Below the pieces are notes generated by a model. The model was not told the DNA's origin. It ran no database searches and was given only the letters and a program-made list of their open reading frames with translations. Positions 8,829-17,248 of a stretch of 37,654 bases of DNA are shown one piece after another; position 1 is the stretch's first letter; each line of letters begins with the position of its first letter. Both the position numbers and the translations under genes were made by a program. Source of the stretch: Dehalococcoidia bacterium (lineage in GTDB: Bacteria > Chloroflexota > Dehalococcoidia > GIF9 > AB-539-J10); contig JAUWQY010000013.1 of the NCBI GenBank assembly GCA_030610855.1, positions 1-37,654 of the forward strand, written 5' to 3'.

Positions 8829-9214
8829 TCAGAAGGCTGAGCTTCTTCTGGAGGCACGGCTGGCCCGATTGCTTTCTCTCTTCTTTCCTTAAGTCGAGCC
8901 TGCTTGGCGCTCAGCCTGCGCATGTAGTAGAGCTTGGCTCGGCGTACCTGGCCGTGCCTGAGCACCTCGACATTCTGCACCGAAGGAGACTGGAAAGGGA
9001 AAGTACGTTCCACTCCAGTGCCGTGAGAGACGCGCCTTACCGTAAAGCTCCCGCCATCGACGCCCTTTCTCATTCCGATCACGACACCCTGGAAGTGCTG
9101 CAGTCGCTCCTTACCCCCTTCCAGAGTCTTTAGACTGAGCCTGACCGTGTCACCGGGGGAGATTTGGGGAATGTTGGGGTTCAGCTTGGGTCTAACAAAT
9201 TCTCTGACATCCAT
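8825..9214 (-). CDS. rplS: 50S ribosomal protein L19
   Basis: Ribosomal protein L19 lies at the interface of the two ribosomal subunits. The 129-residue protein shows the family core: [38 protein letters not shown] and [10 protein letters not shown]. It is slightly longer than the usual ~115 residues because of an acidic C-terminal tail. Its start lies inside the last 34 bases of trmD and its stop overlaps priA by 4 bases, so the three genes form one translationally coupled unit on the minus strand. Confidence 0.97.
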   Translation of the reverse strand: MDVREFVRPKLNPNIPQISPGDTVRLSLKTLEGGKERLQHFQGVVIGMRKGVDGGSFTVRRVSHGTGVERTFPFQSPSVQNVEVLRHGQVRRAKLYYMRRLSAKQARLKERREKAIGPAVPPEEAQPSE

Positions 9215-9921
9215 TTCCTCTCCTCATCGCATAAGCTGCCTTTCTTTAGAAGATCAGGGCGCCGTTTCGCGGTTCGCAGGATAGCTTGACGGCGCCGCCA
9301 TTGAGCAATCTCGCTGTGATTGCCTGAGAGCAGTATCGAGGGTACTGACCAATCCCGATATGTCTGAGGCCTGGTGTATTGGGGGTATTCAAGAAGTCCG
9401 TTGCTGTGAGAATCGCTATCGGCAGAAAACTCTGAGCCAAGCACTCCCGGTATCAGTCGGACGATAGCGTCGACCGCGACCAGGGCGGCTAATTCGCCCC
9501 CGCTGAGTACATAGTCCCCGATACTGATTTCATCAGTAGCCAAATGCTCACACACTCTCTCGTCCAAACCTTCGTAATGACCACAGATCAACGTTATATG
9601 AGGGTGGAGGGCTAGTTCTTGAGCAACAGATTGCGAAAAAAGCCTGCCCTGAGGGGTGAGTAGAATCACCGGTACTTCGCATGCACCAGGTTGCTGCTTT
9701 ATCGCTTCCACTGCCTCAAAGATAGGCTCGGGCTTGAGCACCATGCCGGGTCCACCACCGTAGGGATAGTCATCCGCAGTTCGATGTTTGTCATGCGTGT
9801 AGTCGCGAATATCATGAATCACGATGTTCACCAGTCCCCGCTCGGCAGCACGCTTGACGATGCTCTGGTTGAGCGGAGAGACAAACACTTCGGGGAAGAG
9901 GCAGAGAATATCGATGCGCAT
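9181..9921 (-). CDS. trmD: tRNA (guanine-37 N1)-methyltransferase
   Basis: Methylates G37 next to the anticodon using S-adenosylmethionine, preventing frameshifting. The start is the ATG at 9921 ([11 protein letters not shown]), preceded by GAGGAAG; the frame is open further upstream but has no TrmD-like sequence there. Visible SPOUT-fold features are [42 protein letters not shown] and a C-terminal [13 protein letters not shown] block. Length is 246 residues, as usual. rpsP and rimM, frequent upstream partners, are absent. The gene faces away from mraZ across a 386-base intergenic region. Confidence 0.96.
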   Translation of the reverse strand: MRIDILCLFPEVFVSPLNQSIVKRAAERGLVNIVIHDIRDYTHDKHRTADDYPYGGGPGMVLKPEPIFEAVEAIKQQPGACEVPVILLTPQGRLFSQSVAQELALHPHITLICGHYEGLDERVCEHLATDEISIGDYVLSGGELAALVAVDAIVRLIPGVLGSEFSADSDSHSNGLLEYPQYTRPQTYRDWSVPSILLSGNHSEIAQWRRRQAILRTAKRRPDLLKKGSLCDEERKWMSENLLDPS

Positions 9922-10109
9922 GGACTTCCTCAACAAAAACCTTTGAATTGCATATCTTAGCATGCGGACGGGGCAAAAGAAAGCCGCTCTGCGTTCAGGT
10001 GACTTCAGCTCTCGGGGAGTCATGTATCGGGCGGGCTGTGTTTGGCAGCACTCCATTTCCAGCGTTCGGAGAGAAAACTCAAGAAACAAGCAATAAACGC
10101 CCAAAGGTA

Positions 10110-10137
10110 TTGACAAAATATGAATATGGTTTATAAT
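10110..10137 (+). promoter_or_regulatory. Consensus sigma-70-type promoter of the mraZ division operon
   Basis: Perfect TTGACA at 10110-10115 and perfect TATAAT at 10132-10137, with a 16-base spacer. Transcription should begin near 10144, immediately at the MraZ-type repeats, and reads into mraZ. Confidence 0.85.
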
Positions 10138-10144
10138 AGGGTTG

Positions 10145-10168
10145 TGGGGAAAAGTGGGGAAAAAGGGC
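10145..10168 (+). promoter_or_regulatory. MraZ-binding repeats (autoregulatory operator)
   Basis: Two TGGGG units (10145-10149 and 10155-10159) repeat with a 10-base period, followed by a degenerate AGGGC one base out of phase (10164-10168). MraZ is known in other bacteria to bind TGGGN direct repeats with 5-base spacers in its own promoter. Their position at the predicted transcription start is ideal for repression. Confidence 0.75.
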
Positions 10169-10307
10169 AACCTGGGCCAGGCCATGATGAATAGTGTAAG
10201 GCTAGGAAGGTCAGGCAGCTTTGGGAGCAGACAAAGCGGTCTCTTGCTCCCGTTAGCAGAAATCTTGCCTTTAGACAAAGGCAGTATTACAAATCGAGGT
10301 GAATGAT

Positions 10308-10730
10308 ATGTTCATTGGCGAGTCTCCGTATAAGGTTGATGATAAAGGAAGAGTACCTCTTCCGCCGAAATTCAGGCGGGAACTGAAGGCGGGCATGGTG
10401 TTAGCGAAAGGGCTGGAGAAATGTATTACCGTTTATCCCATAGCACAGTGGGAGAAATTGTCCGAAAGCCTGGCGGCTAAGGCGGTTGGTGGAGCTAGCT
10501 TGAGAAAACTAACCCGCGCTATCTTCGCCTCTGCCTTCAGCGCCTCCTTCGATGGGCAGGGCAGGATAGTGTTGCCATATGCTTTGCGAGAACACGCCGG
10601 GATTGCCGACACAGCTATTGTTATCGGTGCCAATCGGACCGTTGAGCTCTGGAGTGAAGAGGAATGGAAGGCAGAGAAAATATCCGCCGACGAGCAGGCA
10701 GCAAAGATTATGGAGGATTTGGGAGCGTAG
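10308..10730 (+). CDS. mraZ: Transcriptional regulator MraZ
   Basis: An AbrB-like DNA-binding protein that forms a ring and represses the division cluster. I chose the ATG at 10308 ([16 protein letters not shown]) with CGAGGTGA about 5 bases upstream; a GTG three codons earlier is also open. Two MraZ half-domains are visible: [12 protein letters not shown] near residue 7 and [20 protein letters not shown] near residue 80. Length is 140 residues, as expected. It is the first gene of a four-gene unit with rsmH, ftsA and ftsZ, and its probable operator lies 140 bases upstream. Confidence 0.95.
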   Translation: MFIGESPYKVDDKGRVPLPPKFRRELKAGMVLAKGLEKCITVYPIAQWEKLSESLAAKAVGGASLRKLTRAIFASAFSASFDGQGRIVLPYALREHAGIADTAIVIGANRTVELWSEEEWKAEKISADEQAAKIMEDLGA

Positions 10731-10733
10731 TTG

Positions 10734-11672
10734 ATGAGTCTGACCATGTCCTTGCCGATTCATATACCTGTTTTGCTTGATGAAGCTATAGAAGGGCTAC
10801 GGGCTCGGCCAGGAGGGTACTTCGTCGACTGCACCGTAGGCCTAGGAGGACACGCGGCGGTGATACTCGAAAGAATCATGCCCTCGGGAAGGCTCCTGGG
10901 CATTGACGCTGATCCTGAAGCCATCCACGTAAGTCAAGATGAACTCAGTAACTATGGCGAAGCAGTTACTCTGGCTAATGACAACTTTGTCAACCTTGAG
11001 GCTATATGCAAGAGATACCATTTTCATCCAGTTGATGGTGTTCTCTTCGACCTCGGTGTTTCTTCTCTGCAACTGGATACAGCCGAACGCGGCTTCAGCT
11101 TCCACCTCGACGCTCATCTGAACATGCGGTTCGATCCCAGGCAAGGGTTAACTGCCTCTGATATCGTTAACACCTTCTCAGAGCAAGAGTTGGCTCGGCT
11201 CATAGAAAAATACGGCGAAGAGCGTCACAGCCGGAGGATAGCGCGACACATTGTTCAGAATCGCCCCGTCGCTACCACCCTGGAGCTTGCCCGCTTGGTC
11301 GAGCAAGCTTTGCGCAGCAAGCGTGCCAGAATCCACCCTGCAACAAGGACATTCATGGCGCTGCGCATCGCGGCCAACAGCGAGCTACAGAATCTGGAAC
11401 CGGCTCTCAAACAGGCTATTGACCTTCTCCGCCCCGAGGGAAGATTGGCAGTCATCAGTTATCATTCCCTCGAGGACCGCATAGTCAAGCAGTTCATGCG
11501 ACGCGCAGCCAGCAATTGCCTCTGTCCCCCTAGAACAGTGATGTGTCGCTGCGGGCATGTACCCACGCTAAAGCTCATTTCACGGAAGGTTATTAAGCCT
11601 ACCTCATTGGAGATAGAATCCAACCCGCGCAGCCGTAGTGCCAAATTGAGGATAGCCGAGCGACTCAACTAA
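10734..11672 (+). CDS. rsmH: 16S rRNA (cytosine-1402 N4)-methyltransferase
   Basis: Methylates C1402 in the ribosomal P site using S-adenosylmethionine. Motifs are HIPVLLDEAIEGL at the start, the SAM-binding VDCTVGLGGHA, GIDADPEA, VLFDLGVSS, and the C-terminal SYHSLEDRIVKQF. Length is 312 residues from the ATG at 10734; a TTG three bases earlier and an ATG at 10746 are alternatives. It starts four bases after the mraZ stop. In typical clusters ftsL and ftsI follow; here ftsA follows directly. Confidence 0.96.
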   Translation: MSLTMSLPIHIPVLLDEAIEGLRARPGGYFVDCTVGLGGHAAVILERIMPSGRLLGIDADPEAIHVSQDELSNYGEAVTLANDNFVNLEAICKRYHFHPVDGVLFDLGVSSLQLDTAERGFSFHLDAHLNMRFDPRQGLTASDIVNTFSEQELARLIEKYGEERHSRRIARHIVQNRPVATTLELARLVEQALRSKRARIHPATRTFMALRIAANSELQNLEPALKQAIDLLRPEGRLAVISYHSLEDRIVKQFMRRAASNCLCPPRTVMCRCGHVPTLKLISRKVIKPTSLEIESNPRSRSAKLRIAERLN

Positions 11673-11702
11673 GCAGTATTGTCATCAAAAAGGGAGGTGA
11701 AA

Positions 11703-12920
11703 ATGGCAAAGAAGATCATTTCAGCTATTGATGTGGGCACAACCAAGGTAGCCACCATCGTAGCTAGTGTCAGGGCGAAAGACGACATTGAAGTTCTTGG
11801 TGTGGGAGTCGTTCCCAGTCGTGGCCTGCACAAAGGCATCGTCGTCAACATAGATGAAGCCAAACAGTCCATAGCAGCATCAGTGAGAGAAGCTCAGAGA
11901 ATCAGCGGCATACGCATAGATTCCGCTTATGTTGGGGTTACGGGCAGACATATAAGTAGTCTGAACAACAGGGGAGTTGTAGCTATCCCGCGAGATGATC
12001 GCTTAGTGCGTACTGGCGATCTCAAACGGGTACTGTCTGCGGCTCGCAATCTGCCTGTCGCTGAGGGAAAGAAGGTGCTCCACGCTATTCCTCGTTTCTA
12101 CGCCCTGGATGGACAGGAGGGTGTGAAACAGCCGGTGGGCATGCACGGGTCCAGGTTAGATGTGGAAACCCATATCATCACCGCTTCAATAACCTCGATA
12201 CAAAACCTGGCCAAATGCGTCCGCAGTATCGGTGTTGACGTCGAAGACCTCATCCTTGAGCCTCTGGCCAGCGGAGAAGCGGTATTGACTCCGGAAGAAA
12301 GAGACACAGGTGTCATTATGGCTGACATGGGTGGTGGTACCACGGACATAGCCGTATTCAAAAACGGCAGCATCTACCATACCTCTATCATCCCGGTAGC
12401 CGGTTATCAAGTGACCAGCGACATATCTATAGGTTTGGGTCTGCCTTTTGGCATTGCGGAAAAGATGAAGAAGAAATATGGCAACGTCACACCTGCTCAA
12501 GAGGCGGACCAGACGGTCCAGGTGGGTACCGAGAATGGTCACAGTGCCTCTTATAAGGAGCTATGCAGCATTATCCGGGCTCGGATGGAGGAGTTGCTGC
12601 AACTCATATTGCTGGAGATGCCCACCAGCGATTACCATAACCTGGCGCCTTGTGGCTTGGTGGTCACAGGTGGCACAGCCAATCTATCCGGGCTTGAGGA
12701 GTTAGGGCAGCAAATGTTGCGGATTCCGGTGCGCATGGGCCGACCTTTGAGCACGGGCATCTACGGCATTTCCGATATCCTTCATGATCCGTCTTATGCT
12801 ACGACTCTGGGACTTGTCCTATGGCAGGTGAGAGGCAAAGAGGGATCAATGTACCAAGACAAGAGAAACGGTAGTTGGAGCAGCTTCATGCGTTTGATTA
12901 GGAAGCTGCTTCGCGCCTGA
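11703..12920 (+). CDS. ftsA: Cell division protein FtsA
   Basis: Actin-like ATPase that tethers FtsZ filaments to the membrane. The ATG at 11703 has a strong GGGAGGTGA ribosome binding site; the open frame extends upstream but without a plausible start. Visible motifs are the phosphate-1 loop AIDVGTTKV, an SHS2 insertion around residues 85-160, ADMGGGTTDIAVF (phosphate-2), and VVTGGTANLSG (adenosine motif). The C-terminus ends in a short amphipathic stretch, SFMRLIRKLLRA, typical of the FtsA membrane-targeting helix. The 405-residue length is usual. It precedes ftsZ by 19 bases. Confidence 0.95.
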   Translation: MAKKIISAIDVGTTKVATIVASVRAKDDIEVLGVGVVPSRGLHKGIVVNIDEAKQSIAASVREAQRISGIRIDSAYVGVTGRHISSLNNRGVVAIPRDDRLVRTGDLKRVLSAARNLPVAEGKKVLHAIPRFYALDGQEGVKQPVGMHGSRLDVETHIITASITSIQNLAKCVRSIGVDVEDLILEPLASGEAVLTPEERDTGVIMADMGGGTTDIAVFKNGSIYHTSIIPVAGYQVTSDISIGLGLPFGIAEKMKKKYGNVTPAQEADQTVQVGTENGHSASYKELCSIIRARMEELLQLILLEMPTSDYHNLAPCGLVVTGGTANLSGLEELGQQMLRIPVRMGRPLSTGIYGISDILHDPSYATTLGLVLWQVRGKEGSMYQDKRNGSWSSFMRLIRKLLRA

Positions 12921-12939
12921 TTTGTGAAAGGAGGTTAGA

Positions 12940-14070
12940 ATGGCGAAGCAAATTTATACTCCAGCTCCAGCAAGAATCAAGGCTATCGGAATTGGCGGTG
13001 CCGGCTGTAATGCCATTACCCGCATGGTCCGAGAGGGGATCAAGGGTGTTGACTTCATAGTCATGAATACCGATGGCCAGGCGCTGGCTCTGGCTGAAGC
13101 CCCTACAAGAATTCAACTGGGTGAGAAAATAACCCGAGGTCTGGGTGCCGGCGGCGATCACAGGGTTGGCAACAAAGCAGCCGAAGAGAGCCGTGACATA
13201 GTTGAGGAGCTCGTTCAGGGCGTTGACATGGTGTTCATTGCTGCCGGCATGGGCGGTGGCACAGGCACGGGCGGCATTCCTGTCGTGGCTGATGTGGCTA
13301 AGCAGAGTGGCGCTCTCACAATTGCAGTGGTGACCAAGCCCTTCAGCTTCGAGGGGACGCACCGAGCTCAAGTAGCCGAGGAAGGACTGATTAACCTTTC
13401 GGGCAAGGTTGATACTCTTATCATCATACCCAATGACCGCCTTCTTCAGCTCTGCGATGCCAAGACGACCGTGGACAGTGCCTTCAGGCTAGCGGACGAC
13501 GCTCTTCTATTGGGAGTTCAGGCTATTTCTGAAGTAGTTACAGTTCCAGGGTTGATCAACCTGGACTTCGCCGATATCAAATCGGTGATGAGGGACGCCG
13601 GCCCAGCCTGGATGTCTGTGGGTAAAGCTGGCGGACAAAGCCGCGCTGCTGAAGCAGCCAAAGCTGCCCTGGCCAGTCCTTTGCTCGACGTATCTGTGAA
13701 CGGAGCCACGGGGGTGCTGTTCAATATTACCGGCGGCCCGAGTCTTACCCTGTTCGAGTGCAACGAGGCTGCTCAGGTTATTAGCCAGGCAGTGGATCCC
13801 GATGCCAACATAGTCTTTGGCGTAGTATTCGATCCCAAGATGGATAGCGAGGTTCGGATTACCGTTATCGCTACTGGCTTTGCTAGGACGCAAGGCAGAG
13901 GAGTATACAGCGCCGAGGAGCTTCGACGCCTGGTAAAAGGCGGCAGCGAAGCTCTCGACATGCCCTCGTTTTTGCGCCGCGGTCAGCGTTTCCCTGTCTC
14001 CCGTTTCGAGGATGGCTCCAAGACCGCCGCACAGGTTACTCCAGAGCCGTCCAGAATATCTCGACAGTAA
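12940..14070 (+). CDS. ftsZ: Cell division GTPase FtsZ
   Basis: Tubulin-like GTPase forming the division ring. The start has an AAAGGAGGT ribosome binding site. The G-box GGGTGTG is at about 105-111, the N-terminal nucleotide-binding GIGGAGCNA at about 17-25, and the synergy (T7) loop [10 protein letters not shown] at about 203-212. The 376-residue protein has a C-terminal segment DMPSFLRRG resembling the conserved peptide that binds FtsA. A 14-bp hairpin follows. No mur or fts genes are interposed between rsmH and ftsA, so division genes are present without wall-synthesis genes. Confidence 0.97.
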   Translation: MAKQIYTPAPARIKAIGIGGAGCNAITRMVREGIKGVDFIVMNTDGQALALAEAPTRIQLGEKITRGLGAGGDHRVGNKAAEESRDIVEELVQGVDMVFIAAGMGGGTGTGGIPVVADVAKQSGALTIAVVTKPFSFEGTHRAQVAEEGLINLSGKVDTLIIIPNDRLLQLCDAKTTVDSAFRLADDALLLGVQAISEVVTVPGLINLDFADIKSVMRDAGPAWMSVGKAGGQSRAAEAAKAALASPLLDVSVNGATGVLFNITGGPSLTLFECNEAAQVISQAVDPDANIVFGVVFDPKMDSEVRITVIATGFARTQGRGVYSAEELRRLVKGGSEALDMPSFLRRGQRFPVSRFEDGSKTAAQVTPEPSRISRQ

Positions 14071-14085
14071 ACCTAAGCCTCATTA

Positions 14086-14119
14086 GGGGAGAGGGGTAGT
14101 TCTAGCTACCCCTCTCCCC
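14086..14119 (+). terminator. Strong hairpin after ftsZ
   Basis: A perfect 14-bp inverted repeat, GGGGAGAGGGGTAG at 14086-14099 and its complement at 14106-14119, with a 6-base loop. No T-run follows (the next bases are CCCACAG), so it may be a processing or stabilising hairpin or a non-canonical terminator. It separates the division operon from the nrd promoter. Confidence 0.7.
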
Positions 14120-14130
14120 CCACAGAAGTA

Positions 14131-14183
14131 TTGCATTCTACTACATCTAGTGGTAGAATGTTCTTTTACCACAATCTTTGGGA
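14131..14183 (+). promoter_or_regulatory. nrdR-nrdJ promoter with two NrdR-box-like sites
   Basis: TTGCAT (14131-14136) and TAGAAT (14154-14159) with a 17-base spacer form a promoter. The spacer holds ACTACATCTAGT (14140-14151), 10 of 12 matches to the ACTATATATAGT core of the NrdR box. A weaker site, beginning CACAATCTTTGG (14170-14183), lies about 31 bases away centre to centre, three helical turns. Tandem boxes with this spacing are typical of NrdR regulation. A wider dyad, CATTCTACTA/TGGTAGAATG (14134-14160), overlaps and could alternatively form a hairpin. Confidence 0.6.
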
Positions 14184-14190
14184 ATAATCC

Positions 14191-14715
14191 ATGAACTGTC
14201 CGTACTGCGGTGGGCAGGAAGCAAGGGTGATAGACTCTCGGGGCTTAGATGAAATGGTGAGGCGCCGAAGGAAATGCCTCGCCTGCGGCGCTCGATTTAC
14301 TACTTATGAACGCATACAGCCGCACGATATCTTCGTCATAAAAAGGGACGGGCGGCGTGAGGAATTCAGCCGGGATAAACTCTCTTTGGGTATTCGAAAA
14401 GCTTGTGAGAAACGCCCCCTTCCTGCAGGCACCATTGATAAGTTCGTAGATAGCATCGAGGCCGAGCTATACGAAGTGGGTAGACGGGAGGTCGCCAGTT
14501 CTTATATTGGTGATTTGGTGATGGCAGGACTCAAGCAACTGGACCACATCGCTTACATCCGCTTCGCCAGTGTTTATCGGCAATTCGCTGATATCGGCGT
14601 TTTGAAACAGGAGGTAGATAGCCTGGCGGTCCGAAGGGAGTCGCCGCCAACAAACCGGCCGCCGCTTCCTTCTTCTAAGGCGGTGAACTCGCCGATTGAT
14701 CGTAAGAGAAGGTAG
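14191..14715 (+). CDS. nrdR: Transcriptional repressor NrdR
   Basis: Zinc-ribbon/ATP-cone repressor that senses dATP/ATP and controls ribonucleotide reductase genes. The zinc ribbon uses Cys3, Cys6, Cys29 and Cys32, with the DNA-contacting RRRRKC segment between. The ATP-cone follows from about residue 48 (IFVIKRDGRREEF) to about 138. The 174-residue protein is slightly longer than usual (about 150), with a Pro-rich basic tail. It is followed one base later by nrdJ. The likely binding sites sit in its own promoter, indicating autoregulation of the pair. Confidence 0.95.
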   Translation: MNCPYCGGQEARVIDSRGLDEMVRRRRKCLACGARFTTYERIQPHDIFVIKRDGRREEFSRDKLSLGIRKACEKRPLPAGTIDKFVDSIEAELYEVGRREVASSYIGDLVMAGLKQLDHIAYIRFASVYRQFADIGVLKQEVDSLAVRRESPPTNRPPLPSSKAVNSPIDRKRR

Positions 14716-14716
14716 G

Positions 14717-17236
14717 ATGTCCAGACCCCGTCGTAAAGAGAACCAGAGAGCTAACGGGCGAGACAGGGTAGCTCGGGCTGTTTTCGCTGCTGCCGAATCC
14801 ATGGGCATAAGTGACAGGAAACTACTGGAGAAGTTCACCGAGCAGGTAAGCCGGCGCCTGGAGGTAGCTCAGCCGTTCCCAGGCATGGAGGAACTGGTTC
14901 CTCAGAAGACGGCACAGCCTGTGTCTTCCTCCCAGATTCGGGCAATAATGAAGAGAATGTTGACCGCAGACGAGTTCTCGCCTCAGTCCAGAAGCCAGGT
15001 CATTTCTGGAATCAAACTCAGTGATAATGCCGTAAGGGTTCTGGAAAGGAGATACTTGACGAAAGATGAGGAGGGGAGGGTCATTGAGACGCCTCAAGAG
15101 TTACTCCGCTGCGTCGCCAAGCATATTGCCTCAGCAGAACTGCTTTACGATTCGGAGGCAGACGTTTCCACTTGGGAGGAGGCATTCTATCAGTTGATGG
15201 CAAACCTGGAGTTCTTGCCCAATTCGCCCACTCTAATGAACGCCGGTCGCGAGCTGGGCCAATTGTCAGCTTGCTTTGTCATACCTATTGAGGATTCTAT
15301 GGAGTCCATTTTTGATGCAGTTAAACACACCGCTCTGATCCATAAAAGCGGCGGAGGCACCGGTTTTTCCTTTTCTCGACTCAGACCGGAAAAGGATAGA
15401 GTGGGTTCTACCGGTGGCATTGCTAGCGGTCCCGTTTCTTTCATGCGAGCATTTGATGCCACCACCGATGTCATAAAGCAGGGTGGCATGCGCCGCGGAG
15501 CCAATATGGCGATACTCAATGTCGATCATCCCGACATCTTGAGGTTTATTGAGGCCAAGGGAGATACGGAAGCGCTAACCAATTTCAACCTGTCCGTAGC
15601 TGTGACGGACGAGTTTATGAGGGCAGTCGAGAGGGGCACCGATTATGATTTGGTGAACCCGCGAACCGGCAAGGTGACGGGTAAGCTCAACGCAAAGGAC
15701 GTATTTGACAAGATAGTTGAACTGGCCTGGCGCACCGGCGACCCGGGTGTCGTGTTCATTGATGAGATAAACAGGCACAACCCCACGCCTAAGCTGGGCA
15801 GAATAGAAAGTACCAATCCTTGCGGCGAACAACCCTTGCTTCCCTTCGAGTCCTGCAATCTGGGCTCTATCAATCTATCCAAGATGGTGATGTATCAAAA
15901 TGAGCAGCCCTGCGTGGACTATGACAGACTCGCCGGAACAGTCAGGCTAGCAGTGCGCTTTCTTGATGATGTTATCGATGTCAACCGGTTTCCTCTGCCA
16001 GAGATTGCCAAGATGACAAGAACTACCAGGAAAATAGGCCTGGGGGTGATGGGTTTTGCCGATATGCTGATCGAACTCGGCATCCCTTATGACAGTGAAC
16101 AAGGCCTTGCCCAGGCCGAGGAAGTCGCCCGTTTCATATCCCAAGAGGCAGAACAAGCCTCAATCGAGTTGGCCCAGGAGAGGGGTGTTTTTCCTGCTTT
16201 CGAGGGAAGTGTCTATGATCGGCCCGATGGCCATCGGTTTCGAAATGCCTCTCGGACTACCATTGCTCCCACTGGCAGCCTGAGCATAATCGCCAATTGC
16301 TCCAGCGGTATTGAACCATTATTTGCCTTAAGCTATGTGCGTCATATCCTTGACGGCGAGGAATTCGTCGAAGTGAACCCTTATTTTGAGGAGACGGCCA
16401 AGAACAGGGAGTTCCATGCACCGGATCTCATGAGGCAATTAGCTGCGGGGAAGAGCTTGAGAGATGTGGAAGGAGTGCCGGAGGACATAAAGAAGCTCTT
16501 TGTCACCGCTCATGACATATCTCCCGAGTGGCATGTCAGGATGCAGGCTGCGTTTCAGAAATCTACTGATAGCGCTGTATCCAAGACGGTCAATTTCCCG
16601 TACGAGGCGACGCCTGATGATGTAGCTAAAGTGTATATGCTGGCTTACCAGGCAGGACTGAAGGGAATAACCATTTACCGGGACAGAAGCCGGGAGAGCC
16701 AGGTTCTCACCGTAGGTGAAGGGGGCAAGAGTGCTGAAGCGAAAAAGGCTGAGGCTAAGCTATCTCCCCGGAAGAGGCCTAAAGTTACCAGGGGTGTTAC
16801 CGAGAGAGTAAACACCGGGTGCGGCTACATCTATGTGACAGTGAATTTTGATAGCCGGGGAATATCCGAGGTCTTCTCCACCTTAGGAAAGGCTGGGGGG
16901 TGTGCCGCAGCACAGCTTGAGGCTATTAGCCGTCTCACATCCCTGGCTCTGAGGTCCGAGATAGATACAGATTCCATTGTGAAGCACCTGCGCGGAATCA
17001 GATGCCCTTCTATTGTCTGGGAGCACGGACATGCTGTCCTGTCCTGTGCCGATGCCATCGCCAGTGTGCTGGAGAAGTACGTCAGAGAGGAGACGGCTGC
17101 TGATTCAGCTACGCCTTCCAAGAATCCCGAGATGGTTAAGAGCTGGGCCGGGCAATGTCCCGATTGCGGCGGCCCTCTGATTCACCAGGAGGGCTGCAAC
17201 ATTTGCCTCAGCTGTGGTTTTACCAAATGCGGATAG
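14717..17236 (+). CDS. nrdJ: Adenosylcobalamin-dependent (class II) ribonucleotide reductase
   Basis: Reduces ribonucleotides to deoxyribonucleotides using adenosylcobalamin, independent of oxygen. I chose the ATG at 14717 (839 residues) after AGAAGG; the frame is open 21 bases further upstream. Recognisable parts are an N-terminal helical region; the barrel with NSPTLMNAGRELGQLSACFV; the active-site NPCGEQPLLPFESCNLGS; and APTGSLSIIANCSSGIEP. Near the C-terminus a TSCPD domain follows (NTGCGYIYVTVNFD, GKAGGCAAAQLEA). The protein ends in a zinc ribbon, CPDCGG with CNICLSCGFTKCG, which carries the Cys pair that re-reduces the active site. Coupling to nrdR and absence of nrdAB in the window support B12-dependent dNTP synthesis. 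Confidence 0.96.
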   Translation: MSRPRRKENQRANGRDRVARAVFAAAESMGISDRKLLEKFTEQVSRRLEVAQPFPGMEELVPQKTAQPVSSSQIRAIMKRMLTADEFSPQSRSQVISGIKLSDNAVRVLERRYLTKDEEGRVIETPQELLRCVAKHIASAELLYDSEADVSTWEEAFYQLMANLEFLPNSPTLMNAGRELGQLSACFVIPIEDSMESIFDAVKHTALIHKSGGGTGFSFSRLRPEKDRVGSTGGIASGPVSFMRAFDATTDVIKQGGMRRGANMAILNVDHPDILRFIEAKGDTEALTNFNLSVAVTDEFMRAVERGTDYDLVNPRTGKVTGKLNAKDVFDKIVELAWRTGDPGVVFIDEINRHNPTPKLGRIESTNPCGEQPLLPFESCNLGSINLSKMVMYQNEQPCVDYDRLAGTVRLAVRFLDDVIDVNRFPLPEIAKMTRTTRKIGLGVMGFADMLIELGIPYDSEQGLAQAEEVARFISQEAEQASIELAQERGVFPAFEGSVYDRPDGHRFRNASRTTIAPTGSLSIIANCSSGIEPLFALSYVRHILDGEEFVEVNPYFEETAKNREFHAPDLMRQLAAGKSLRDVEGVPEDIKKLFVTAHDISPEWHVRMQAAFQKSTDSAVSKTVNFPYEATPDDVAKVYMLAYQAGLKGITIYRDRSRESQVLTVGEGGKSAEAKKAEAKLSPRKRPKVTRGVTERVNTGCGYIYVTVNFDSRGISEVFSTLGKAGGCAAAQLEAISRLTSLALRSEIDTDSIVKHLRGIRCPSIVWEHGHAVLSCADAIASVLEKYVREETAADSATPSKNPEMVKSWAGQCPDCGGPLIHQEGCNICLSCGFTKCG

Positions 17237-17248
17237 GGTGAGAAAGAA

